Shown: positions 33,006-42,181, numbered from the stretch's first letter. The stretch is DNA of 47,706 nucleotides from Bradyrhizobium sp. AS23.2 (GCF_001908185.1 NZ_LGHM01000114.1:1-47706), one strand, 5' to 3'. The notes: generated by a model from the sequence alone, not told the origin. Numbers and translations: made by a program.

Positions 33006-33746
33006 ATGACAAAACCCCTCGCCAACCGCATCGCTCTCGTCACCGGCGCCTCGCGCGGCATCGGTTTTGCTACCGCCATGGCGCTGGCCAAAGCCGGCGC
33101 GCACATCGTCGCGGTCGCGCGTACGCAGGGCGGGCTGGAAGAGCTCGACGACGAGATCCGGAAGGACGGCGGCAGCGCCACGCTGGTGCCGCTCAATCTG
33201 ACCGATTCCGACGGCATCGCGCGACTCGGCGCCGGCTTGCACGAGCGCTACGGCAAGCTCGACATCCTCGTCGGCAATGCCGGCGTGCTCGGCCCCTCCT
33301 CGCCGGTCGGCCATATCGAGCTGAAGACCTTCAACGATGTGATGGCGGTCAACGTCTCCGCGAACTTCCAGCTGATCCGCTGCATGGAGCCGCTGCTCAA
33401 GCAGTCCGATGCGGGCCGCGCCGTGTTCATCACCTCGGGCGCTGCCAACAAGGCCACCGCCTATGTCAGCCCCTACGCCGCCTCCAAGGCCGCGCTGGAA
33501 ACGCTGGCCCGCGCCTGGGCGCAGGAAACGGCCAATACGAAGCTCCGCGTCAACCTGTTCAACCCGGGTCCGGTCCGCACCCGCATGCGCGCCACGCTGA
33601 TGCCAGGCGAAGACCCGGCGACACTCGATGTGCCCGAGCAGGTCGCCGAATTCATCGTGCCGATGTGCGCGCCCGACTGGACCGAGACCGGCAAGTTCTA
33701 CGACTACAAGACCCGCAGCCTGATGAGCTTCCGCTCGCCGGCCTGA
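33006..33746 (+). CDS. Short-chain dehydrogenase/reductase (SDR) family oxidoreductase
   Basis: NAD(P)-dependent SDR of 246 residues. It has the TGASRGIG motif (14-21), NAG near 91, and a Tyr-x-x-x-Lys pair in YAASKAALE with a preceding ITSGA serine. The start MTKPLANRIALVTG at 33006 is chosen; the open frame from 32973 has no SDR homology. Classic SDRs of this type act on diverse alcohols or ketones, so the substrate is open. It is transcribed alone after a repeat element and is not tied to purF function. Confidence 0.9.
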   Translation: MTKPLANRIALVTGASRGIGFATAMALAKAGAHIVAVARTQGGLEELDDEIRKDGGSATLVPLNLTDSDGIARLGAGLHERYGKLDILVGNAGVLGPSSPVGHIELKTFNDVMAVNVSANFQLIRCMEPLLKQSDAGRAVFITSGAANKATAYVSPYAASKAALETLARAWAQETANTKLRVNLFNPGPVRTRMRATLMPGEDPATLDVPEQVAEFIVPMCAPDWTETGKFYDYKTRSLMSFRSPA

Positions 33747-33821
33747 TTGACTCGGGTGCCTCTCCGCGATTGACTGCCGCCGCTCAAGCGACAGCAAGCC
33801 GCAAGCCAAAGGGAGGTTGCC

Positions 33822-34854
33822 ATGGCGCCATGGCATGACCGCGGAGGCCTTGATCGTGCAGGCCTTGATCGTGCAAGCCTTGATCGTGCACGCCTCGGCC
33901 GTGCGCTTGCACGTGTGTTTCACGCCTTCTCTATCCTGATCGCAGCCATCGCACTCACGCTTCCGCATGCGGCGACCGCCGGCGACGTTCCGACTTTCGC
34001 GGTCGATCCCTCCTGGCCCAAACAGCTGCCCAACAACTGGATCCTCGGCCAGGTCGGCGGCATCACCGTCGACTGGCAGGGCCACATCTGGGTGATCCAT
34101 CGCCCGCGCTCCCTGACCGATGACGAGAAAGGCGCAAGCCTCAACCCGCCACGCTCGAAATGCTGCGTGTCGGCACCGCCTGTCCTCGAATTCGACGCTG
34201 AGGGCAATTTGCTGCGGTCCTGGGGCGGTCCGGGCCAGGGATATGAATGGGTGGGCCGCGAGCATGGTATCGAGGTCGACGAGCGCGGCTTCGTCTGGGT
34301 CGGTGGCAATGCCGACAATGACAACGCGTTCCTGAAGTTCACGCTCGATGGCAAGTTCGTCGCCCAGATCGGAAAAATAGCGCCGAGCCTCGGCAGCAAC
34401 GACACGACGCAGCTGGGCAAGCCGGCCGAGACTGCGATCGACAAGGAAGCGAATGAGATCTACGTCGCCGACGGCTATGGTAACCGCCGCGTCATCGTGT
34501 TCGATGCGAGCACGCTCGCCTACAAACGGCACTGGGGCGCCTATGGCAACAAGCCGAACGACGACAAGCAGCCAGCCTATGATCCCAAGGCTCCGGTCTC
34601 CCAGCAATTCGGCAATCCCGTCCACTGCGTGAAGCTCGCAAATGACGGACTGGTCTATGTCTGCGACCGCATCAACAACCGTATCCAGGTGTTCAGGAAG
34701 GACGGCACCTTCGTGAAGGAGTTCTTCTTCGAGAAGAACACGCTCGGTAACGGCGCGGTGTGGGACATCGCGATCTGGCCCGATCCTAAGCAGACCTGGC
34801 TGCTTCGATACCGGAAAGCGCATCCAGAAATTCAAGCTGACGTCGGACGCACTG
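33822..34854 (+). pseudogene. NHL-repeat beta-propeller protein broken by an internal deletion
   Basis: GGGAGGTTGCC precedes the ATG at 33822. Tandem GLDRA-like 5-residue repeats (33846-33905, a 15-bp unit) come before a signal peptide ending HAATAGDVP. NHL-type blades follow (GIEVDERGFVWVGGNADNDN, IYVADGYGNRRVIVFD, VYVCDRINNRIQVF). The frame then meets IAIWPDPKQTWLL and shifts: the next codons read LRYRKAHPEI and so on to 34928. In another frame the bases from 34806 encode DTGKRIQKFKLTSDALK and a TAG stop (34854), the usual end of this family. A stretch of two or so blades between the two parts is missing. Confidence 0.78.
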
Positions 34855-34895
34855 AAATAGGGCCGCAGCGCCTCTGCCCAAAAGTTAACCGACAT

Positions 34896-34918
34896 ATGAC
34901 GCTACGACGCAGCGTCAT
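34896..34918 (+). terminator. Hairpin in the gap before the binding-protein gene
   Basis: ATGACGCT (34896-34903) and AGCGTCAT (34911-34918) are exact inverted repeats around a 7-nt loop, followed by CCGGCTTTAGG. There is no real U run, so termination is uncertain. The remaining 34919-35026 has no gene; the binding-protein promoter probably lies there. Confidence 0.4.
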
Positions 34919-35026
34919 CCGGCTTTAGGCGCATTGCCGCAAACCGCGGGACACGGTAGAGCCAACAGTCGGAACAAGGCTCCGCAAGAGAGCCGTCCGC
35001 ATATTTGACAATGGAGGAGACCTATT

Positions 35027-36253
35027 ATGACGACGACGTTCGCGCGCCGCTCGGCGGCCCTTCTGGCCTGCGCCGCTTTCGGTTTTGCCACATCTGCCTA
35101 CGCCCAAGACAAGACTGTAAGGATCGGCGTACTGAACGACATGTCGAGCCTCTATGCCGACATCGGCGGCCCGAACTCCGTGGTCGCGATCAAAATGGCG
35201 GTCGAGGATTCCGGCCTGCTGAAGAAGGGCTGGAAGATCGACGTGCTGAGCGGCGATCACCAGAACAAGCCCGACGTCGGCGTCAATATCGCTCGGCAGT
35301 GGATCGACAACGAGAAGGTCGATGCGATTGCGGATACGCCGAATTCCGGTGTCGCGCTGGCGGTCAACAACCTCGTCAAGGAAAAGAATTCGGTGCTGCT
35401 GAATTCCGGCGCCGCGTCCGCCGACCTGACCGGCAAGGCCTGCACACCGAACACGGTCTCCTATACCTACGACACCTACATGCTGGCCAACGGCACCGGC
35501 AAGGCGCTGACCAAAGCCGGTGGCGACACCTGGTTCTTCCTGACCGCGGACTATGCCTTCGGCCATGCGCTGGAGCGCGACACCACGGCCGTCGTGACGG
35601 CGAATGGCGGCAAGGTGCTTGGCAGCGTCAAGCATCCGATCAACACCTCGGACTTCTCGTCGTTCCTGCTGCAGGCGCAATCGTCCAAAGCCAAGGTAGT
35701 CGGCCTCGCCAATGCCGGCGGCGACACCACGAACTCGATCAAGCAGGCGGCCGAATTCGGCATCGTCTCCGGCGGCCAGAAGCTGGCGGCGCTGCTGCTG
35801 TTCATCAACGACGTGCATTCGCTGGGGCTCAAGACGGCGCAGGGCCTGACTTTCACCGAGTCCTTCTACTGGGACATGAACGACCAGACCCGCGCCTGGT
35901 CGAAGCGCTTCGCCGCGCTGGCTAGCAAGAACGCGATGCCATCGATGACTCAGGCCGGCAACTACGCGATGGTGCTGCACTATCTCAAGGCGATGGAAGC
36001 GCTCGGCGGCAATCCGCATGACGGCGCCAAGGTCGTCGCCAAGATGAAGGAGCTTCCGACCGACGATCCGCTGTTCGGCAAGGGTCCGCTCCGCGCCGAT
36101 GGCCGCCGCCTCATCCCCGCCTATCTGTTCGAGGTCAAGAAGCCGGAGGAGTCGAAGGGACCGTGGGACTATTACAAGCTGGTCGCGACCATCTCGGCGG
36201 AAGATGCGGCCAAGCCGCTCAAGGATAGCGAGTGCCCGCTGGTGAAGAAATAA
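35027..36253 (+). CDS. Branched-chain-amino-acid-type ABC substrate-binding protein (orphan)
   Basis: Periplasmic binding protein of 408 residues. The signal peptide ends FATSAYAQ. The mature part has the LivK-type pattern IGVLNDMSSLYADIGGPNSVVAIKMAVED, DTYMLANGTGKALTK and FFLTADYAFGHALERDTT. The start at 35027 follows GGAGGAGACCTATT. No permease or ATPase is adjacent, so it may serve a distant transporter; Bradyrhizobium genomes carry many such orphans. A LivM-like permease tail appears at the far end of this window, but nothing links the two. The ligand is unknown. Confidence 0.9.
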   Translation: MTTTFARRSAALLACAAFGFATSAYAQDKTVRIGVLNDMSSLYADIGGPNSVVAIKMAVEDSGLLKKGWKIDVLSGDHQNKPDVGVNIARQWIDNEKVDAIADTPNSGVALAVNNLVKEKNSVLLNSGAASADLTGKACTPNTVSYTYDTYMLANGTGKALTKAGGDTWFFLTADYAFGHALERDTTAVVTANGGKVLGSVKHPINTSDFSSFLLQAQSSKAKVVGLANAGGDTTNSIKQAAEFGIVSGGQKLAALLLFINDVHSLGLKTAQGLTFTESFYWDMNDQTRAWSKRFAALASKNAMPSMTQAGNYAMVLHYLKAMEALGGNPHDGAKVVAKMKELPTDDPLFGKGPLRADGRRLIPAYLFEVKKPEESKGPWDYYKLVATISAEDAAKPLKDSECPLVKK

Positions 36254-36265
36254 GTTGACGCTGCT

Positions 36266-36355
36266 GTAGGGTGGGCAAAGGCGCTAAGCGCCGTGCCCAC
36301 CTTCTCTTCTTCGCTTGAAGAAGCGGTGGGGCACGCTTCGCTTTGCCCACCCTAC
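36266..36355. repeat. Dispersed palindromic element, family 4
   Basis: GTAGGGTGGGCAAAG (36266-36280) and CTTTGCCCACCCTAC (36341-36355) are exact 15-bp inverted repeats around a 60-bp middle that contains further GGTGGG/CCCACC pairs. The right end supplies the TAG stop (complement 36352-36354) of the MFS gene. This GTAGGGTGGGCAAAG type is familiar from Bradyrhizobium intergenic regions. Confidence 0.75.
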
Positions 36356-37608
36356 GAGACCGTCCTTGTCGCAGCCAGCAACCGCATCGCGATCGCCACG
36401 CAGACCACCATCAACACCGCCGCGAGCAGGAACGGCGCACCGGGCAGATGCAGCGGCGCGCTGGCGCCGATGAAGTAGGAAAACGTCAGCGTGAACAGGA
36501 ACGGGCCGACGAGCTGCGACACGCTCTGCACGCTCGCGGTCGCGCCCTGCAACTGCCCCTGCTGATCCGGCGCGACCAGCCGCGTCATCAGCGATTGCAT
36601 GGCGGCACCCGAGATGCCCCACAGCGAAATCACGGGAATGCCGAGCCAGAACAGCGGTCCGGTCGGCGCAGCGCCGAAGATCACGAAACCGATCGCGCCA
36701 CAGCACAGGCCCATCAGCAGCGCGCTCCGCTCACCGAGCACGCGCACGATCGGGCCGATGGCGAGCCCCTGCACCGCCATGGTGCAGACGCCGACCATCG
36801 CGAGCGTCAGTCCCACGGTCTTGGAATCCCAGCCGTAGCGATAGGTTGCATAGAGCACGAAGGTCGACGGCAGCACGACGTGCGCGACCTGCGCGATGAA
36901 ATTGACAACTGACAACGCGGCCAGCGCCGCGTTGGAACGCAGCAGGTGCAGCGCTCCGATCGGATTGGCGCGCGTCCAGCGGAACGGCGCGCGTTTCTCC
37001 CGCGCCAGCGATTCCGGCAGGACGAAGAGCCCATAGAGCGCATTGGCAAAGCTCAGGGCAGCCGACGCCCAGAACGGCAGGCGCGGATCGATATCGCCGA
37101 GCAGGCCGCCGAGCGCCGGCCCCAGAATGAAGCCGGCGCCGAACGCCGCGCCGATCCTGCCGAAGATCGCCGCGCGCCGCTCCGGCGGCGTAATGTCGGC
37201 GATATAGGCAAACGCCGTCGAGATGCTCGCCGAAGTGATGCCTGAGATGACGCGCCCGATGAACAGCCAGGTCAGCGACGGCGCCAGCGCCATCAGCACG
37301 TAGTCGGCCGCGAGGCCGAAATTCGACAGCAGCACCACCGGCCGCCGTCCGAAGCGATCCGACAGCGCGCCAAGCACCGGCGAGAACACGAACTGCATCA
37401 GCGCCCAGGCGGTGCCGAACAGGCCGAAGATGCGTGCCGCATGCGCCGTGTCGTTGTTGACGAAGCTCTCGATGAGCTTTGGCAGGATGGGCATGATCAC
37501 GCCGAGCGCGAGCATGTCGAGCAGGATGGTGACGAAGATGAAGGCGACCGCACCGCGCCGGACCGGCGCAGCGCCCTGCGCCATCGCCTCGCCAGCCTCT
37601 CCGCTCAC
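36352..37608 (-). CDS. MFS drug/metabolite exporter, TCR/Tet-like
   Basis: Major facilitator of 418 residues with about 12 hydrophobic segments. Motif A is LGALSDRFGRRPVVLLS after TM2, and the region FIGRVISGITSASISTAFAYIAD is typical of TetA-like exporters. The likely start is a GTG at 37608, overlapping the der stop (GTGA) and so translationally coupled. An ATG at 37584 is the alternative. Tetracycline resistance is not implied, because many TCR/Tet-family members export other compounds. The stop codon lies in a dispersed repeat, suggesting that the 3' end was rewritten by the element or lies at its edge. Confidence 0.88.
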   Translation of the reverse strand: MSGEAGEAMAQGAAPVRRGAVAFIFVTILLDMLALGVIMPILPKLIESFVNNDTAHAARIFGLFGTAWALMQFVFSPVLGALSDRFGRRPVVLLSNFGLAADYVLMALAPSLTWLFIGRVISGITSASISTAFAYIADITPPERRAAIFGRIGAAFGAGFILGPALGGLLGDIDPRLPFWASAALSFANALYGLFVLPESLAREKRAPFRWTRANPIGALHLLRSNAALAALSVVNFIAQVAHVVLPSTFVLYATYRYGWDSKTVGLTLAMVGVCTMAVQGLAIGPIVRVLGERSALLMGLCCGAIGFVIFGAAPTGPLFWLGIPVISLWGISGAAMQSLMTRLVAPDQQGQLQGATASVQSVSQLVGPFLFTLTFSYFIGASAPLHLPGAPFLLAAVLMVVCVAIAMRLLAATRTVS

Positions 37609-38987
37609 GATGGCCGCTTGCGCTTGTGAGCGAACGGGTTGGCCTTCTCGCGCAAGGTGATGCGCACGGGCGTACCCGGCAGCTCAAAAGTCTCGCGCAT
37701 GGAATTGGTGAGGTAACGCAAATAGGACTGCGGCACCGCGTCCGCGCGCGAGCAGAACAGCACGAAGCTCGGCGGGCGCGCCTTGTTCTGCGTGATATAG
37801 TTCAGCTTCAACCTGCGGCCGGACACCGCCGGCGGCGGATTGGCCTGGATCGCCTGCTCGAACCAGCGATTGAGCGCAGAGGTGGGCACGCGCCTGTTCC
37901 AGACCGCATAGGCGTCCTGGATCGCCTGCATCAGGCGATCGATACCCTCGCCCATCAGGCCTGATACGGCGACGATCGGCACGCCCTTGACCTGCGGCAG
38001 CCAGTGGTCGGCGTCGCGGCGCAGACCCGAAATCGCACCGCCGCCCTTGGTCTCCATCAGGTCCCATTTGTTGACGGCGAGCACGACCGCCCGGCCCTCG
38101 CGCTCGATCAGGTCGGCGATGCGCAGATCCTGCTCCTCGAACCGGTTCTGCGTGTCCATCATCAGCACGACGACCTCGGCAAAGCGCACCGCACGCAGCG
38201 CGTCGGCGACCGAGAGCTTTTCCAGCTTCTCCTCGATGCGCGAGCGCCGGCGCAAACCGGCGGTATCGAACACGCGAAAATCGCGGCCCTTCCAGTTGAT
38301 CTCGACCGCGATGGAATCGCGCGTGGTGCCGGCGTCCGGGCTCGTCAGCAGGCGCTCCTCGCCGAGCAGATGGTTGATCAGCGTCGACTTGCCGGCATTG
38401 GGCCGGCCAACGATGGCGACCCGGATCGGGCGCGTCGCGGCCTCTTCCTCGGAGAGCGGCTCGTCGTCCTCGTCCTCATCTTCGTCGACGGGCTCCGGCA
38501 TCAGCTTGCTGAGCGCATCGTAGAGCTCGCCCATGCCCTCGCCGTGTTCGGCCGAGATCTGGATGGGATCGCCGAGACCGAGCGCGAACGCCTCCATCGC
38601 GCCGGCATCGCCATGCTTGCCTTCGCTCTTGTTGGCGATCAGCAGCACCGGCTTGTTGGCCTTGCGGGCGAAATCGGCGAAGGCGCGATCGGTGGGCGTG
38701 AGGCCGATCCGGGCATCGATCACGAAGAACAGCGCGTCAGCTTGCGCGATCGCGGTCTCCGTCTGCTCCTGCATCCGTGCAGTCAACGAGCCCTTGGCGC
38801 CCTCGTCGAGGCCGGCGGTATCGATGATGGTGAACTGGAGATCGCCGAGCCTGGCCTCACCCTCGCGACGGTCGCGGGTGACGCCGGGCAGGTCATCGAC
38901 GAGCGCGAGCTTCTGTCCGACCAGGCGGTTGAACAACGTTGATTTGCCGACATTGGGCCGGCCGATGATGGCGATCGTAAAAGACAT
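37605..38987 (-). CDS. der: Ribosome biogenesis GTPase Der (EngA)
   Basis: Double-GTPase needed for 50S subunit assembly. The 460 residues contain two G domains: GRPNVGKST (9-17) and GRPNAGKST. An acidic linker (PVDEDEDEDDEPLSEEE) separates them, and the C-terminal KH-like domain ends in KRKRPS. NKSEGKHGD and NKWDLME are the G4 positions. The start MSFTIAIIGRPNVG is canonical. The lipoprotein gene ends 49 bp upstream and the MFS gene overlaps its stop. Confidence 0.97.
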   Translation of the reverse strand: MSFTIAIIGRPNVGKSTLFNRLVGQKLALVDDLPGVTRDRREGEARLGDLQFTIIDTAGLDEGAKGSLTARMQEQTETAIAQADALFFVIDARIGLTPTDRAFADFARKANKPVLLIANKSEGKHGDAGAMEAFALGLGDPIQISAEHGEGMGELYDALSKLMPEPVDEDEDEDDEPLSEEEAATRPIRVAIVGRPNAGKSTLINHLLGEERLLTSPDAGTTRDSIAVEINWKGRDFRVFDTAGLRRRSRIEEKLEKLSVADALRAVRFAEVVVLMMDTQNRFEEQDLRIADLIEREGRAVVLAVNKWDLMETKGGGAISGLRRDADHWLPQVKGVPIVAVSGLMGEGIDRLMQAIQDAYAVWNRRVPTSALNRWFEQAIQANPPPAVSGRRLKLNYITQNKARPPSFVLFCSRADAVPQSYLRYLTNSMRETFELPGTPVRITLREKANPFAHKRKRPS

Positions 38988-39036
38988 CGGTCATTCGTGC
39001 GCTGCGAGAGCTGCGCCTTTCAATGCAATGAAACAA

Positions 39037-39600
39037 TCAGCGCGAGAAGCTGCCGCTCGGCAACGGCGCCGGGAAAGCGCCCTGTGACTGCTGTTGCTGC
39101 GTGGTCTGGGTCGGTTGCGCCGGCTGCTGGGCGGTCTGATCCGGCGGCGGCGCGGTGGTGCGCTTGCGCACGATCTTGTGCTTGGGCGGCGGAGCGGCCG
39201 TGGCTGGCGCAGCCTCGGGCTGGGCCTCGCCGTCGACTTCGCCTGCAGGCGCCTCGGCGGGTGCGGCTGCGGTGGCAGCCGGCTGCCTGGTCTTCTTTGC
39301 CTTGGCACCCTTCGCCGGTTTGGCTGGCTCGGGCGGCGGCTCCGTGGGCAGAGCCGCGACGGCAGGCGCATTCGGATCCGGTTGCTGCTGTGCGCCCTTG
39401 TACATATCCCGCGGCACGCCCTGCTCGAGGCCGGGCACGCCCTCCGGGAAGACCGGCTTGCGGTCGCCCGGCAGCTTCTTCTTGGTGTCGAGGAAGTCGA
39501 GCATGTCGCTCGGATCGAATCCGCCGCTGGAGCAGCCGCCCAGGAGGCCTGTGAAGGCGATCAGGACGGCGGCTGCGATCAAACGTGGCATGCGGCGCAT
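39037..39600 (-). CDS. Predicted lipoprotein with Pro/Ala/Lys-rich tail
   Basis: A 187-residue protein whose signal sequence ends in a lipobox (LLGGC; Cys about 23), so it should be lipid-anchored. A short conserved part follows (FDPSDMLDFLDTKKKLPGDRKPVFPEGVPGL), and then a long disordered stretch (EPAKPAKGAKAKK, PATAAPPPKHKIVRKRT, QTTQQQQ). It sits between the YfgM-like protein and der. In many proteobacteria that slot is occupied by BamB. No propeller repeats are present, so it is not BamB. A role in outer-membrane assembly is possible only by context. Confidence 0.8.
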   Translation of the reverse strand: MRRMPRLIAAAVLIAFTGLLGGCSSGGFDPSDMLDFLDTKKKLPGDRKPVFPEGVPGLEQGVPRDMYKGAQQQPDPNAPAVAALPTEPPPEPAKPAKGAKAKKTRQPAATAAAPAEAPAGEVDGEAQPEAAPATAAPPPKHKIVRKRTTAPPPDQTAQQPAQPTQTTQQQQSQGAFPAPLPSGSFSR

Positions 39601-39633
39601 CTTGGTGTCTCGTTTAACGTCAGAGGACCGTCA

Positions 39634-40287
39634 TCAGCTTTTGGCGACGGGCGGCAGCAAGGCCTGGAGCGCCTCGGCGCGCGAGCGCAGGCCGGGCGGC
39701 GTTTCGCCGTCCTCGGCAATCGTGTCGAGCCATTTGCGGGCCGCGGTCATGTCGTTGTTGCGCCAGGCCGACAGCGCCAGCATCTCGCGGGCACTGTAGC
39801 GGAAAGTCGATTTGGGCGCGGCGGAGGGCTCCAGCCGCTGCTGCATGTCGGCATAGCCAGCGCTGTCGAGCAGCAAGCCGGCCGCGCGGATCTTCGCCAG
39901 ATCCTGCCACTCGCTGCCGACGCTACGGTCGGTCGCGATGTCGTCATACATCTTCGCTGCGGCCTTGGGATCGCGGGCCGCAGCCGCGGCCGCAGCACGC
40001 AGCCGCGCCAGGGTGCGATAGCCCGATGGAGCCTTGGCGGCGAGCTCGGTGAAGGCGGCCTCGGCTTCCGCATGCTTGTCCTGCTCGGACAGTTCGACAG
40101 CCTTTTCGAAGGCAGCGCCGGCCTCGGCGGCCTTCTTGGCCTCCAGATGCTGGTAGCCGCGCCAGCCACCGACAGCGGCCACGATCAGCACCATCAGGGC
40201 GATGAAGTAGATCGAATACTTATCCCACAGCTTCTTGAGCTGTTCGCGACGTACTTCCTCGTCGACTTCGTCAAATAATTCAGACAC
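39634..40287 (-). CDS. YfgM-like tetratricopeptide protein
   Basis: Membrane-anchored protein of 217 residues. A short cytoplasmic part (MSELFDEVDEEVRREQLKKLWDKYSIYFI) precedes one transmembrane helix (about 27-46). A periplasmic helical repeat region follows (AAFEKAVELSEQDKHAEAEAAFTELAAKAPSGYR). This is the YfgM/DUF2133-type architecture; YfgM proteins associate with the Sec translocon and periplasmic chaperones. It is the first gene of a lipoprotein-der-MFS series on the minus strand. The function is inferred from family and context. Confidence 0.85.
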   Translation of the reverse strand: MSELFDEVDEEVRREQLKKLWDKYSIYFIALMVLIVAAVGGWRGYQHLEAKKAAEAGAAFEKAVELSEQDKHAEAEAAFTELAAKAPSGYRTLARLRAAAAAAARDPKAAAKMYDDIATDRSVGSEWQDLAKIRAAGLLLDSAGYADMQQRLEPSAAPKSTFRYSAREMLALSAWRNNDMTAARKWLDTIAEDGETPPGLRSRAEALQALLPPVAKS

Positions 40288-40453
40288 TTATGCTAATCCC
40301 ATGCCCGTCCGGGTGCGCGCGCCAAAGCATTCGCGTCAGGAATCCCGTCCCCCACGTGCCGGCGAAGTACCCTAACGATATGGCGGTGGCAAGGCAAAGC
40401 GAGCCCGATCAAGGCGTTAACCACCCGGATGGCCGGATACCCGCCAGCCCGGC

Positions 40454-42046
40454 TCAGGTTCCCAAGAGCTCCCGCAGCTGCCGCTTCAGCACCTTGCCAT
40501 TGGCATTGCGCGGCAGCGGCTCGGCGGTGATCGCCATCGTTTCAGGGACCTTGTAGTCGGACAGCCGCTCGGCGCACCAGGTCCGCAAGACGTCGCCGGC
40601 GACCGGCGCGCGTGTCACCACCACGGCGTGGACGCGCTCGCCCAGCACCGGGCACGCCTTGGCAATGATCGCGCTCTCGACCACGGCGGGGTGGCCGGCC
40701 AGCACGGATTCAACTTCGGCCGAATAGATCTTCAGACCACCGCGATTGATCATGTCCTTCTGCCGGTCGAACACGCGGACAAACCCCTCCGCATCGACCG
40801 AGCCCAGATCGCCCGAGTGCCAGAAACCGCCGGTGAAGCTCTCGGCCGTGGCTTTCGGGTTGTTCCAGTAGCCCTTGATGACGGAGGCGCTCTGGATCCA
40901 GAGCTCGCCGATCTCGCCGTGGGGCAGCTCGCGCCCATCAGCTCCCATCGCGACGATGCGCGCGCCGGGACACGGCAGGCCCACGCTGTCGATATGACTT
41001 TCCGTCAGCTCTCCCGGCATGATCGTCGACGGCGATGTCGTCTCGGTCGAGCCATAGCAATTCGCCAGCTTGAGGCCGGGAATCGTCGCCTTGAGCTTCT
41101 CGATGGTGGCGACCGGCATTGGCGCGCCGCCGAAGCCGCCGATGCGCCAGCTCGACAGGTCGTAGCTGTCGAAATCGGGCTGGAGCAGGCAGAGATTGTA
41201 CATCGCCGGCACCATCACTGTGTAGGTGACGCGCTCGCGCGCGGCGAGCTTGAGGTAGTCGGCCGCCTTGAACTCCGGCATGATGATCAGCGCGCCACCG
41301 CAGCGGATCATGGTCGTGATGTTGGCGACGACGCCGGTGACGTGGCCGAGCGGCACCGCCGCGATCGAACGGTCGGCTTGCGTCAAATGCAGGCAGGACA
41401 CGAAGACCATCGAGGAATGGACGATGTTGCAATGGGCCAGCATCGCGCCCTTCGGCTTGCCGGTCGTGCCCGAGGTATAGAGGATCATCGCGGTGTCCTC
41501 CTCGCTGGTCTCGACTGGCGCCGAAGCCGGCTCGTTGTCAGCGAGCAACGCGAAGCGGGACAGGGCCGGATCGTGGTCGATGGCGATGCGGTGGATCACA
41601 TCGGGCACATCCTGCGCATCGGGCAGCCGCGCGGCGAGCCCGGCTTCGTGGATCAGAATCTTCGCACCGCAATCGGTGAGCACATAGGCGATTTCCGGCT
41701 TCTGCTGGCGCGTGCTGAGCAGAACCGTAACGAGCCCCTCATGCGCGGCGGCAAAAAGCAGCAGCGGAAATTCGATGCGGTTGCCGAGCAGAATCGCGAC
41801 GCGGTCGCCGCGCCGCAATCCGAGCTTGCGAAAGCCCGCCGCGATCCGTGCGGCCCGCTCCACCGCCTGTCGCCAGCTCATCCGGACATTGCCGCAGATC
41901 AGCGCTTCGCCATCGGCGTTGCGCGCGCAGGCCTCCGCGATCATCGCCCACAGGCTCGAAGGCCGATCGCAGAATGCCGGCACCACCCGATCGCCAAAAC
42001 GCGCCTCGAACCGCATCGGCGGAATCTGAGATTGCGACCAGTCCAT
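40454..42046 (-). CDS. AMP-forming acyl-CoA synthetase/ligase family protein
   Basis: Adenylate-forming enzyme of 530 residues that activates a carboxylic acid to an acyl-CoA via acyl-AMP. The P-loop ILYTSGTTGKPKG begins near residue 190. YGSTET, WHSGDLGSVD, FDRQKDMINRGG and the final acyl-AMP lysine region NANGKVLKRQLRELL are all present. The ATG at 42046 is used; a TTG at 42049 is also open. Substrate chain length is not readable. The gene is transcribed alone. A fatty or aromatic acid is likely, but that is inference. Confidence 0.9.
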   Translation of the reverse strand: MDWSQSQIPPMRFEARFGDRVVPAFCDRPSSLWAMIAEACARNADGEALICGNVRMSWRQAVERAARIAAGFRKLGLRRGDRVAILLGNRIEFPLLLFAAAHEGLVTVLLSTRQQKPEIAYVLTDCGAKILIHEAGLAARLPDAQDVPDVIHRIAIDHDPALSRFALLADNEPASAPVETSEEDTAMILYTSGTTGKPKGAMLAHCNIVHSSMVFVSCLHLTQADRSIAAVPLGHVTGVVANITTMIRCGGALIIMPEFKAADYLKLAARERVTYTVMVPAMYNLCLLQPDFDSYDLSSWRIGGFGGAPMPVATIEKLKATIPGLKLANCYGSTETTSPSTIMPGELTESHIDSVGLPCPGARIVAMGADGRELPHGEIGELWIQSASVIKGYWNNPKATAESFTGGFWHSGDLGSVDAEGFVRVFDRQKDMINRGGLKIYSAEVESVLAGHPAVVESAIIAKACPVLGERVHAVVVTRAPVAGDVLRTWCAERLSDYKVPETMAITAEPLPRNANGKVLKRQLRELLGT

Positions 42047-42132
42047 CAAAGGGCCCTCGGCTTGTTGCTTTTGTCACCTTCCGCGCATGGGGCACGGAAC
42101 TGTCTTGCGCTGATCGGCTGCCCATATTGTCG

Positions 42133-42181
42133 GCGCATGATCTTATCGGAAAACCGCTGCACACTTTTCCGGATCATGCGC
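42133..42181. repeat. Dispersed palindromic repeat, family 1, copy B
   Basis: GCGCATGATC (42133-42142) and GATCATGCGC (42172-42181) are exact inverted repeats. The inner pair is CGGAAAA (42147-42153) and TTTTCCG (42165-42171). The core matches copies at 3964-4008 and 46748-46823. The last base abuts or forms part of the TAG stop of the NnrU gene. Confidence 0.75.

Noticed and set aside
33846..33905. Tandem repeats considered as a CRISPR array
   Set aside because: The units are 15 bp, directly abutting without spacers, and inside a coding frame.
31371..34895. A 1174-codon open frame on the minus strand opposite purF, the SDR and the NHL gene
   Set aside because: Its translation is His/Arg/Ala/Gly-rich with no domain, and it crosses three well-supported plus-strand genes. 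High GC makes long antisense frames common.
36266..36355. Palindromic element considered as an insertion sequence
   Set aside because: Only 90 bp, no transposase, no obvious target duplication; a non-autonomous repeat is the better description.
36352..37608. Tetracycline resistance gene
   Set aside because: The protein is in the TCR/Tet-like MFS family, but there is no tetR-type neighbour or mobile context, and the family includes many other exporters.
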